Source: Oscillospiraceae bacterium (GTDB lineage: Bacteria; Bacillota_A; Clostridia; Oscillospirales; Ruminococcaceae). Taken from it: a stretch of 6,704 nt of DNA. The DNA lies in the NCBI GenBank assembly GCA_017440445.1, contig JAFSHE010000295.1:1-6704 (forward strand). The letters are read 5' to 3'. Under the pieces are notes generated by a model that worked only from the letters and a program-made list of their open reading frames with translations, did not search any database and was not told the origin of the DNA. The translations under genes were made by a program, and so were the position numbers. Positions 1-5,810 of the stretch are shown here, one piece after another; positions within the stretch are counted from its first letter, which is position 1; the number at the start of each line of letters is the position of its first letter.

Positions 1-21
1 ATGATTGATTTAAGTAAATAA
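1..21 (+). other. possible last codons of an upstream gene
   Basis: Frame 1 reads six sense codons and then a TAA stop at 19-21. A terminator hairpin starts ten bases later, as expected just after the end of a gene. The other two plus frames also hit stops within the first eight bases, so an upstream plus-strand gene could equally have ended there or before the window. Nothing can be said about the product. Confidence 0.25.
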
Positions 22-30
22 CTTAATTTA

Positions 31-69
31 TCTGCTCTTGTTAAAAATAACAGGGGCAGATATTATTTT
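31..69 (+). terminator. intrinsic terminator of the upstream unit
   Basis: A 13-bp stem pairs 31-43 (TCTGCTCTTGTTA) with 48-60 (TAACAGGGGCAGA), with two G-U pairs and an AAAA loop at 44-47. It is followed by a T-rich run, TATTATTTT, at 61-69. The tail is interrupted by A residues, so efficiency may be moderate. It separates whatever lies upstream from the surface-protein gene. Confidence 0.7.
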
Positions 70-88
70 GACATGAAATGATTATTGC

Positions 89-123
89 TTTTCACCAAAA
101 AGAAAGTACATTTGTGGTGAAAA
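89..123. repeat. 9-bp perfect inverted repeat upstream of the surface-protein promoter
   Basis: TTTTCACCA at 89-97 is repeated inverted as TGGTGAAAA at 115-123, separated by 17 bases. The right arm ends seven bases before the -35 box at 130. The half-sites are about 26 bp apart centre to centre. This fits either a regulator operator with two half-sites on nearly the same helix face or a hairpin. No T-run follows, so it is not a terminator. The function is unknown. Confidence 0.5.
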
Positions 124-129
124 TGACAG

Positions 130-158
130 TTGAAATTTTTATAAGAATGATGTATAAT
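130..158 (+). promoter_or_regulatory. sigma-A type promoter of the surface-protein gene
   Basis: The -35 box is TTGAAA at 130-135 and the -10 box is TATAAT at 153-158, with an optimal 17-base spacer. Transcription would begin near 165, giving a 5' leader of about 55 bases before the ATG at 221. The leader contains the AGGAGG ribosome binding site at 205-210. Confidence 0.75.
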
Positions 159-220
159 TGATTGTGAGGATTTAGTGTTTGCTATCCCGTTACTTAAAAT
201 TTTTAGGAGGATTATTTCTT

Positions 221-1465
221 ATGAAGTTAAGAAAAGTTTTAGCTGCTGTTGTAGCAGCTGCTGTTTCTGCTAGTGCAATGGCAGTTTCTTCCTTCGCAGT
301 TCTTGCTGAGGATATGCTGTTCGCAAGCGGCGCACCTACAGTTAATGTTTACAAGCTTCAGGGCGTTGAAGGCGTTGACTACTCCAAGGTTGCTACTATC
401 GAGGCTGTTGTTACAACAACAGACTATGTAAACGGTACTATTGGCGTATCAGCTAATGGTGCATGGACAACTCCCGGTCAGAAGGAAGTTAAGGCTGGTA
501 CAGCTACATGGGTACTTGATGGTCTTACAGGTATCGATTCTACTCTTGATGACGGTTCTCTCAAGGAGGACGTTGTACAGGTTCAGTTCTGGTGGCTGAA
601 TGCTGGTTCCTTCTCTCTTGATTCTCTGCTTCTGAAGGATGCTTCCGGTGCTATCCTTCACGATGCTGCTAACCCTCCCGTTGCAGAGCCTGAAGCTCCC
701 GCAGAGCCTGAGGCACCTGCTGAGCCCGAAGTTCCTGAGGAGCCTGAGGCACCCGCTGAGCCTGAAGTTCCCGAGGTTCCTGAGGAGCCCACAGAGCCCG
801 AGGAACCCGATGTTCTTGAGCCTGACTGGGATGCTTACGACTACGATGCAGCTCTTGCAGCTAACGAGTCTTTCGTATTCGGCGTAAATGACACAATCGA
901 CCTTTACGCTCTCGTAGGCGAGTCCTGGGCAGATCTTGCTAAGATCGATGTAACATTCGTATGGAACCCTGAGCTTGGCTGGTGCGGTGGCGCTGGTCTG
1001 GGCAACGGTGCTACTCTCGAGGATGGCACATCCTGGATCTCCGGTCCTGAGTACGGCTGTGCAAACGCTAACTCCGCAGTTCAGGCTGACGGTACAGCTA
1101 CACAGACAGTTGTTGACCTCGCAGGCGCTTCTCTCGCAACAATCGCTACTGTTGATGAGAAGACAGGCGAGACAGCTTTCGCTAAGCTCTTCCTCCAGAA
1201 CTGGTGGAACGGCGTTGAGGCTGGCGCACAGGTAGCAGCTATTACTGCTTACGATGCAGCTGGTGACGTTATCGGCGTTGTTGAGTATGATGTAGAGGCT
1301 CCTGAGGCTCCCACAGAGCCCGAGACTCCCGCTGAGCCTGAGGCTCCTGAGACTCCTGACACTGGCAAGGGTTCTCCTGACACAGGTGTTGAGGGTATTG
1401 CAGTAGCAGCTGGCGTTGTTCTGCTCGCAGGCGCTGCAGTTGTTGCTTCTCGCAAGAGAAAGTAA
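221..1465 (+). CDS. secreted two-module protein with a C-terminal sortase-type anchor
   Basis: I do not recognise the family. The protein has 414 residues. The start is the ATG at 221, with AGGAGG ten bases upstream; an in-frame TTG at 179 lacks such a site. Residues 1-30 form a signal peptide: KLRK, then an Ala/Val-rich core, with likely cleavage after AVLA. Module 1 spans about residues 40-148 and module 2 about 217-356. Both carry a Tyr-rich opening, a Val/Thr-rich beta-strand pattern and a WW pair (124-125; 328-329) followed by an xDAxG-like turn, so they look like a diverged duplication. A Pro/Glu linker (155-201) separates them, and a second linker covers about 358-384. The C-terminus has TPDTG (378-382), SPDTG (385-389), a hydrophobic stretch at 391-410 and RKRK. 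This resembles the (N/S)PxTG sortase signals of gut Clostridia. The role is inferred to be a wall-anchored surface protein, perhaps binding carbohydrate; that part is a guess. It is flanked by its own promoter and terminator. Confidence 0.88.
   Translation: MKLRKVLAAVVAAAVSASAMAVSSFAVLAEDMLFASGAPTVNVYKLQGVEGVDYSKVATIEAVVTTTDYVNGTIGVSANGAWTTPGQKEVKAGTATWVLDGLTGIDSTLDDGSLKEDVVQVQFWWLNAGSFSLDSLLLKDASGAILHDAANPPVAEPEAPAEPEAPAEPEVPEEPEAPAEPEVPEVPEEPTEPEEPDVLEPDWDAYDYDAALAANESFVFGVNDTIDLYALVGESWADLAKIDVTFVWNPELGWCGGAGLGNGATLEDGTSWISGPEYGCANANSAVQADGTATQTVVDLAGASLATIATVDEKTGETAFAKLFLQNWWNGVEAGAQVAAITAYDAAGDVIGVVEYDVEAPEAPTEPETPAEPEAPETPDTGKGSPDTGVEGIAVAAGVVLLAGAAVVASRKRK
683..823 (+). repeat. Pro/Glu-rich linker-encoding repeats
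   Basis: This stretch encodes residues 155-201 of the surface protein. It is built from repeating EPEAPA, EPEVPE and similar units, visible at DNA level as repeated GAGCCTGA(A/G) blocks. Such acidic Pro-rich runs act as extended spacers between domains or across the cell wall in Gram-positive surface proteins. A shorter, similar run is encoded at about 1292-1372, before the sortase signal. The repeats could vary in copy number between strains. Confidence 0.75.
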
Positions 1466-1495
1466 TTTGACAGCCAGATAGTAAAACACTAATCG

Positions 1496-1528
1496 ACACC
1501 CCCGAGTTTTCGGGGGTGTTTTCTTTTT
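1496..1528 (+). terminator. strong intrinsic terminator after the surface-protein gene
   Basis: A perfect 10-bp stem pairs ACACCCCCGA (1496-1505) with TCGGGGGTGT (1510-1519) around a GTTT loop. It is followed by TTTCTTTTT at 1520-1528. It begins 31 bases after the stop codon and closes the single-gene unit before the pyrimidine operon promoter. Confidence 0.93.
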
Positions 1529-1600
1529 GCAAGTAAAAAAAGGTGCGAAAAAGAGGTTTATGTTTGTGCAAAAATATTGTCGATATGAAGTGATTTCCTA

Positions 1601-1629
1601 TTGACAAAAGATATGGAATGAAGTATAAT
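1601..1629 (+). promoter_or_regulatory. consensus promoter of the pyr operon
   Basis: A perfect -35 box TTGACA (1601-1606) and a perfect -10 box TATAAT (1624-1629) are separated by 17 bases. AT-rich sequence just upstream (about 1530-1598) could help as an UP element. The start site should fall near 1636. This leaves a leader of about 180 bases before pyrR, long enough for the PyrR attenuation structures. A full-strength promoter fits control exerted after initiation rather than at it. Confidence 0.92.
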
Positions 1630-1657
1630 ATTTAAAGTGAAATGCGAAAATCGGCAT

Positions 1658-1688
1658 CCTTTAAGGCGACACTGTGAGGTCGGCAAGG
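1658..1688 (+). promoter_or_regulatory. PyrR-binding hairpin (anti-antiterminator) in the pyr leader
   Basis: A lower stem pairs CCTT (1658-1661) with AAGG (1685-1688). An upper stem pairs CGAC (1667-1670) with GTCG (1679-1682), with G1666-C1684 possible around a bulge. The loop region reads ACTGTGAG. This matches the known PyrR RNA site, whose hallmark is a GNGAGGYU-like strand in the terminal loop and upper stem; here it is GTGAGGTC at 1674-1681. In the family, PyrR with UMP or UTP bound stabilises this hairpin. That blocks the antiterminator and lets the downstream terminator form. Its position about 20 bases after the predicted start site and just before pyrR supports the call. Confidence 0.85.
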
Positions 1689-1767
1689 TTGGGATATTTC
1701 GGCTCTTTCGGTATAGCTGTAACTGTAAGCTGCGGAAGAAGTATACGAGATTATCAAGCCTGTCACC
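1674..1767 (+). promoter_or_regulatory. candidate antiterminator of the pyr leader
   Basis: GTGA (1674-1677) and GGC (1682-1684) in the 3' part of the PyrR hairpin can pair with TCAC (1763-1766) and GCC (1758-1760) in the 5' arm of the terminator. Between them sits a local hairpin: 1705-1710 pairs with 1733-1738, and AGCT at 1715-1718 pairs with AGCT at 1728-1731. Forming this long structure would exclude both the PyrR hairpin and the terminator, as the attenuation model requires. The pairing was worked out by eye, with an internal loop, and no energies were calculated. Confidence 0.5.
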
Positions 1768-1798
1768 CTCGGTGGCAGGCTTTTTTGTCGGTTTTTTT
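1756..1798 (+). terminator. attenuator terminator of the pyr operon
   Basis: GCCTGTCACC (1758-1767) pairs with GGTGGCAGGC (1771-1780) around a CTC loop, with one G-U pair. The stem can be extended by two A-T pairs at its base. TTTTTT ends at 1786 and a second run of seven T follows at 1792-1798. The hairpin lies between the promoter and the first gene, so it would stop transcription of the whole operon when PyrR and uridine nucleotides occupy the upstream hairpin. Confidence 0.9.
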
Positions 1799-1801
1799 AT
1801 G

Positions 1802-1809
1802 AGAGGAAG
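1802..1809 (+). promoter_or_regulatory. ribosome binding site that favours the GTG start of pyrR
   Basis: AGAGGAAG lies ten bases before the in-frame GTG at 1820. The alternative ATG at 1799 directly abuts the attenuator T-run and has no purine-rich site in front of it. This is the reason for preferring GTG. Confidence 0.55.
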
Positions 1810-1819
1810 TGATCCTGCC

Positions 1820-2368
1820 GTGTGCTGTATAAAAGGACTTATACCTAAGGCTGAAATACTTGACGAAAGCGCGATCGCAAGGGCTGTTACCCGTATTTCG
1901 TTTGAGATACTTGAACGCAATAAGGGTACGGAGGGTCTTTGTCTGGTCGGGCTTTTTTCACGCGGTGCGGTCCTTGCGGAGAGGATAGCCGCAAAGATAG
2001 CGGAGGTAGAGGGCAGCGATGTGCCTGTGGGGCTTCTGGATATCACGCCTTTCCGTGACGATAAACCGAGGGAAGATGCGGAGGATAACAGCAGGATAGA
2101 TTTTGATATAACAGACAAGCGTGTGGTGATCGTGGATGATGTTATCTTCACGGGGCGCACAGCGAGGGCTGCGATAGAGGGGCTGATGTCCCGTGGCAGA
2201 CCCATGCTGATACAGCTTGCGTCGCTTATCGACAGAGGACACAGGGAGCTGCCGATACGTGCGGACTACATCGGTAAAAATCTACCGACCTCCAGGGAGG
2301 AAACGGTAAAGGTCATGGTGTCAGAGCTTGACGGCTGCGACAAGGTAGTGATCTACGCAAAGAACTGA
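1820..2368 (+). CDS. pyrR: PyrR, pyrimidine operon attenuation regulator / uracil phosphoribosyltransferase
   Basis: PyrR binds the leader RNA of pyr genes and causes transcription termination when UMP/UTP is high; family members also convert uracil and PRPP to UMP. From the GTG start the protein has 182 residues, close to the 181 of B. subtilis PyrR. An ATG at 1799 would add seven residues. Visible family motifs are [16 protein letters not shown] (11-26), ERNKG (32-36), the PRPP-binding loop [13 protein letters not shown] (102-114), the block [17 protein letters not shown] (138-154) and a C-terminal VVIYA. The loop between FRDD and DITD is about five residues shorter than in B. subtilis. It is the first gene after its own attenuator, so it should be autoregulated. 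It ends in TGA followed directly by TAA, and pyrC starts 64 bases later. Confidence 0.95.
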   Translation: MCCIKGLIPKAEILDESAIARAVTRISFEILERNKGTEGLCLVGLFSRGAVLAERIAAKIAEVEGSDVPVGLLDITPFRDDKPREDAEDNSRIDFDITDKRVVIVDDVIFTGRTARAAIEGLMSRGRPMLIQLASLIDRGHRELPIRADYIGKNLPTSREETVKVMVSELDGCDKVVIYAKN

Positions 2369-2432
2369 TAACGTAACAGAAATAGCTTTAGTATAATTTT
2401 TGAGAGGTGCTTTGGCACGTGCGGAGGATATT

Positions 2433-3707
2433 ATGATAACATTTCTGAAAAACGGATATGTGGTCGACAGCGCAAATAATTTCGAGGGTATTGCTGATAT
2501 TCTTATCAAGGATAAGGAGATAATGAAGATAGGCAAGGAGCTTGACGGCTCCAGGGCTGACCTCACCATCGACTGCGAGGGACTTACAGTCATTCCGGGA
2601 ATATGCGATATGCACGTTCATTTCCGTGATCCGGGTCAGACCCATAAGGAGGACATCATCACAGGCGGCGAGGCGGCTGTTGCAGGCGGAGTAACCGCTG
2701 TGGCGTGCATGCCTAATACAGTTCCTACTGTGGATAATGCTGAAACAGTAAAATACATCATCGAAAAGGCCAAGAAGTCAAAAACTAAAGTGTATCCAGT
2801 AGGAAGTATCACAAAGGGGCTTAAGGGCGAGGAGCTGTGCGATTTTGAGGAGCTTCGCAACGCAGGATGCGTGGCTGTATCGGACGACGGCAGACCCGTA
2901 AGAAACGCAAAGACTATGGCAAGGGCGATGGTAAAGGCTCACTATGCAGGATTAAAGGTGATCTCCCACTGTGAGGACCTTGATATAATCGACGGCGGCA
3001 TCATGAACAGCGGAAAGGTGTCCAAGGAGCTGGGCGTCCCCGGTATGCACAGGCTCAGCGAGGATATAATAACCTCCAGAGAGATAACCCTTGCGACAGA
3101 CCTTGAAATGCCTATCCATATAGCGCATGTTTCGACTATCACCAGTATGCAGAATATAAGAACGGCTTCCCGTTATGGTACGATGGTGACAAGTGAGACC
3201 TGCCCGCACTACTTCATGCTGACAGATGAAAAGCTCCGTACACGTGACGCGGATTACAGAATGAACCCGCCCCTCAGGACAAAGGACGATGTAAGGGCGA
3301 TAACAGAGGGCATCTGCGACGGAACGATAGACTGTATCGTTACCGACCACGCTCCCCATTCCGCAGAGGAGAAGGAGGATTTCCTTAAGGCTCCCAACGG
3401 AGTTGTGGGACTTGAAACATCCCTTGCGGCTACGCTTACAGCTCTCTACCATACAGGAAAGGTATCGCTTCACAGGATAGTTTCGCTGATGTGCGTAAAT
3501 CCCAGAAAGATACTCGGCATCCCGGGCGGATCGCTTCAGGAGGGCGATGTTGCGGATATATGCATATTCGACCCCAACGAGGAGTGGAAGGTCATCCCCG
3601 AAAAGCTGCACTCAAAGTCCAAGAACACCTGCTTCAAGGGTAAGGTGCTTACGGGCAGGGTAAAATATACGATCGTAGATGGTAAGGTCGTATATCAGGA
3701 TAAGTAA
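2433..3707 (+). CDS. pyrC: dihydroorotase
   Basis: This cytoplasmic zinc enzyme reversibly cyclises N-carbamoyl-L-aspartate to dihydroorotate, the third step of UMP synthesis. The protein has 424 residues, the usual length for the class I (B. subtilis-like) form. The start is the ATG at 2433, with GGAGG five bases away; an in-frame TTG at 2400 is less likely. Metal ligands are in place: HVHFRDPG (His61, His63), SDDG (Asp152 region), SHCED (His179), HIAHVST (His232) and VTDHAPH (Asp305). MNPPLR (277-282) is the substrate-binding segment. The full set of active-site motifs argues for a catalytic enzyme rather than an inactive PyrC-like partner of aspartate transcarbamylase. No pyrB lies next to it, although pyrB-pyrC pairs are common. 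Hydantoinase or allantoinase is unlikely given the pyr context and motif set. Confidence 0.95.
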   Translation: MITFLKNGYVVDSANNFEGIADILIKDKEIMKIGKELDGSRADLTIDCEGLTVIPGICDMHVHFRDPGQTHKEDIITGGEAAVAGGVTAVACMPNTVPTVDNAETVKYIIEKAKKSKTKVYPVGSITKGLKGEELCDFEELRNAGCVAVSDDGRPVRNAKTMARAMVKAHYAGLKVISHCEDLDIIDGGIMNSGKVSKELGVPGMHRLSEDIITSREITLATDLEMPIHIAHVSTITSMQNIRTASRYGTMVTSETCPHYFMLTDEKLRTRDADYRMNPPLRTKDDVRAITEGICDGTIDCIVTDHAPHSAEEKEDFLKAPNGVVGLETSLAATLTALYHTGKVSLHRIVSLMCVNPRKILGIPGGSLQEGDVADICIFDPNEEWKVIPEKLHSKSKNTCFKGKVLTGRVKYTIVDGKVVYQDK

Positions 3708-3745
3708 ACAATTAAAATTTATATATCGGAAAGGAAGATAAGACC

Positions 3746-4681
3746 ATGTCATTTGACAGACTGATCGAAAAGATCGAACAGACACAGAACCCCACAGTAG
3801 CAGGACTTGACCCCAAGCTGGATTTTGTCCCCGAGTACATCAAGGCTAAGTGCTTTGACAAGTACGGCGAGACCCTCAAGGGTGCGGCAAAGGCTCTGCT
3901 GGAATTCAATAAGGGACTTATAGACGCACTGTATGATATCGTTCCCGCTGTTAAGCCTCAGGCTGCTTACTACGAGATGTACGGTCCCGCAGGCATGAAG
4001 GCGCTCCAGAAAACACAGGAGTACGCTCGTGAAAAGGGAATGTTCGTTATCACAGACGGTAAGAGAAATGACATCGGTACAACGATGGAGGCTTATGCTA
4101 CCGCTCACCTCGGTAAGGTAAAGGTAGGCTCCAAGGAGTATGAGCCTTTCATTGGTGACGCTCTTACAGTAAACGGCTACCTCGGCAGCGACGGCATCAA
4201 GCCCCTGCTGAACATCTGCCGTGAGAATGACAAGGGTATCTTCGTTCTGGCTAAGACATCCAACCCCTCCTCGGGTGAGCTTCAGGACAGAAAGATCGAG
4301 AACATGCCTATCTACGAGGTAATGGGTCACATGTGCGAGAGCTGGGGCAAGGAGCTTCCCGGTAAGTACGGTTACAGCGGCGTAGGTGCAGTTGTAGGCG
4401 CTACCTATCCCGAGCAGATCGTATACCTGAGAGAGGCGCTGCCCACAACCTTCTTCCTTATCCCCGGTTACGGCGCTCAGGGCGCAGGTGCGAAGGATAT
4501 CGCAGCCGCATTCGATAAGAACGGTCTCGGCGGTATCGTAAACAGCTCCAGAGGCATCATGTGCGCATACCAGAAGGAGAAGTGCGACGAGCGTGAGTAC
4601 GCAGCAGCAGCACGCAGAGAGGCTATCCGTATGAGAGATGACATCATGAGCTTTGTCGGAAAGATAGTTATTGAGAAGTAA
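3746..4681 (+). CDS. pyrF: orotidine 5'-phosphate decarboxylase, long (type 2) form
   Basis: The enzyme decarboxylates OMP to UMP, the last step of the pathway, in the cytoplasm. The protein has 311 residues, typical of the long subfamily rather than the roughly 230-residue E. coli type. Signatures seen are AGLDP (19-23), KPQAAYYE (70-77), the catalytic Lys/Asp region TDGKRNDIG (103-111), VNGYLGSDG (142-150), AKTSNPSSGELQD (169-181), GATYPE (218-223) and the phosphate-binding segments IPGYGAQG (239-246) and NSSRG (266-270). The ribosome binding site AAAGGAAG lies eight bases before the ATG. The gene is 38 bases after pyrC and 36 bases before carA with no terminator between them, so it is part of the same transcript. 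Confidence 0.96.
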   Translation: MSFDRLIEKIEQTQNPTVAGLDPKLDFVPEYIKAKCFDKYGETLKGAAKALLEFNKGLIDALYDIVPAVKPQAAYYEMYGPAGMKALQKTQEYAREKGMFVITDGKRNDIGTTMEAYATAHLGKVKVGSKEYEPFIGDALTVNGYLGSDGIKPLLNICRENDKGIFVLAKTSNPSSGELQDRKIENMPIYEVMGHMCESWGKELPGKYGYSGVGAVVGATYPEQIVYLREALPTTFFLIPGYGAQGAGAKDIAAAFDKNGLGGIVNSSRGIMCAYQKEKCDEREYAAAARREAIRMRDDIMSFVGKIVIEK

Positions 4682-4717
4682 ATCCCGCAAGATAAATATA
4701 TAAATTCGGAGGACAAT

Positions 4718-5809
4718 ATGATTTTCGAGAACAACAAAAAAGCCAGCCTTGTTCTTGCAGACGGTACTGTGTTTGAGGGACGCTCCTTCGGCGCAGAGGG
4801 CAAGGTCATCGGAGAGGTAGTGTTCAACACTTCCGTAGTGGGCTATCAGGAGACGCTGACAGACCCTGCATACTGCGGACAGCTTATCGTGCAGACCTTT
4901 CCGCTTATCGGAAACTACGGTGTAAACAGCGAGGATGATGCATCCGAGTACCATGCAGCAGGCTATATCGTGCGTGAGTACTGCGAGGAGCCTTCCAACT
5001 TCCGCTGTGAGGGTAGATTAGAGGATTATCTTGTAAAGTACGGTACAGTAGGTATCTGCGATATCGATACACGTGCGCTGACAAGGGTACTCCGTGAGAA
5101 CGGTGTAATGAATGGCGCTATCGTGTGCGGCGACTACGACAAGGACGCTCTGCTTGCAGAGATAAAGGCATTCGCTCCCGCAAAGCTTATCGATAAGGTA
5201 GGCGGCAAGGAGAAGAAGTCCTTCGCAGCAGAGGGCGGCAAGTACAATGTTGCGGTTATCGACTACGGCATGACAAAGGCACTTGTAAGCGGATTTAACG
5301 CATGTGGCTGTAACGTAACGGTAATGCCCTTCAACGCTTCCGCAGAGCAGGTGCTTGCAGAAAAGCCTGACGGAATAGTTCTTGCAGGCGGTGCAGGCGA
5401 CCCCGCACAGTGCGCCACAGAGATCGAAGTAATAAAGGAGCTGCTTAAGAGCGGTGTTCCCGTATACGGAATAAACTTCGGTCATCTGCTGCTTGCTCTT
5501 GCAAACGGAGTTAAGATCGAAAAGCTGAAGTACGGTCACAGGGGTGCAAACACTCCCGTCAAGGATACAGAGTGCGCAAAGGTATTTATAGCAAGCCAGA
5601 ATCATGGCTATGCAGTAGCAGCAGACGGTATCCCCGCAGGTGTTGCAGAGATAACACATGTTATCGGCGGTGACAATACCGTTCAGGGCGTGAAGTACCT
5701 TAATGCTCCTGCATTCGGCACACAGTTCCAACCCGAGATTTCAGGCAATCCTCACGATACAGGATACCTGTACGATCGTTTTATTAAGATGATGGAGGAT
5801 AGAAAGTAA
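4718..5809 (+). CDS. carA: carbamoyl-phosphate synthetase small subunit with a degenerate glutaminase site
   Basis: CarA normally hydrolyses glutamine and channels ammonia to CarB. The protein has 363 residues, near normal length (382 in E. coli). The N-terminal domain is orthodox: [15 protein letters not shown] (37-51, with Ser39 equal to E. coli Ser47), [10 protein letters not shown] and DIDTRALTR (116-124). The C-terminal class I amidotransferase domain is full length but its site is broken. The GICLGHQ motif reads GINFGHL (251-257), so the nucleophile Cys is Asn253 and the glutamine-binding Gln is Leu257. QFHPEAS reads QFQPEIS (336-342), so the catalytic His is Gln338, while Glu340 remains. 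NGPGDP reads GGAGDP. NHGYA (295-299) is kept. There is no frameshift or stop, and codon use matches the neighbours, so it looks selected rather than decaying. It probably serves an ammonia-dependent synthetase as a structural or regulatory subunit. The start has GGAGG close upstream. Confidence 0.93.
   Translation: MIFENNKKASLVLADGTVFEGRSFGAEGKVIGEVVFNTSVVGYQETLTDPAYCGQLIVQTFPLIGNYGVNSEDDASEYHAAGYIVREYCEEPSNFRCEGRLEDYLVKYGTVGICDIDTRALTRVLRENGVMNGAIVCGDYDKDALLAEIKAFAPAKLIDKVGGKEKKSFAAEGGKYNVAVIDYGMTKALVSGFNACGCNVTVMPFNASAEQVLAEKPDGIVLAGGAGDPAQCATEIEVIKELLKSGVPVYGINFGHLLLALANGVKIEKLKYGHRGANTPVKDTECAKVFIASQNHGYAVAADGIPAGVAEITHVIGGDNTVQGVKYLNAPAFGTQFQPEISGNPHDTGYLYDRFIKMMEDRK
5794..5798 (+). promoter_or_regulatory. 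carB ribosome binding site inside the end of carA
   Basis: GGAGG lies within the last codons of carA, twelve bases before the carB ATG. The carA stop (5807-5809) and the carB start (5811) are one base apart, so translation of the two subunits is probably coupled, which suits a heterodimer needing equal amounts. Confidence 0.65.
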
Positions 5810-5810
5810 T

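Noticed and set aside
683..823. A CRISPR-like or mobile repeat array
   Set aside because: The repeats are short, in-frame Pro/Glu codon repeats inside a coding region, with no spacers, terminal inverted repeats or transposase.
449..1489. A 346-codon open frame on the minus strand across the surface-protein gene
   Set aside because: It is the complement of a strongly coding plus-strand gene, is Cys/Leu/Ser-rich with no domain pattern, and would run through the plus-strand terminator region. It is a shadow of biased codon use.
1637..1798. A 54-codon in-frame extension of pyrR starting at GTG 1637, or a leader peptide
   Set aside because: The GTG lies at the predicted transcription start with no ribosome site. 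The extension is encoded by the PyrR hairpin and terminator, and family PyrR proteins have no such N-terminus. The open frame is a coincidence.
2369..2432. An internal promoter before pyrC using TATAAT at 2392-2397
   Set aside because: The -10 box is perfect, but the sequence 17 bases upstream (TAACGT) does not resemble a -35 box and there is no extended -10 TG. It could still be weakly active, but cannot be supported.
2400..2432. TTG 2400 as the pyrC start
   Set aside because: The ATG at 2433 has GGAGG at ideal spacing and begins where family dihydroorotases begin. The eleven extra residues would be encoded by the ribosome-site region.
3749..4954. A 401-codon open frame on the minus strand over pyrF and the carA start
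   Set aside because: It overlaps two recognised enzymes, crosses their intergenic region, and its product is low-complexity Cys/Leu/Val-rich. The same holds for the minus-strand frames at 2952-3611, 5018-5731 and 5853-6539.
5457..5746. A frameshift or sequencing error explaining the odd CarA active site
   Set aside because: The residues on both sides of each substitution (VYG and GH; QF and PE; PHDT) stay in register with family CarA, and the changes are codon replacements at separate places. No compensating indels are needed.
4718..5809. carA as a pseudogene
   Set aside because: The frame is full length with a good ribosome site, no stops, codon use like its neighbours, and tight coupling to carB. 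This fits a retained but altered subunit better than decay.
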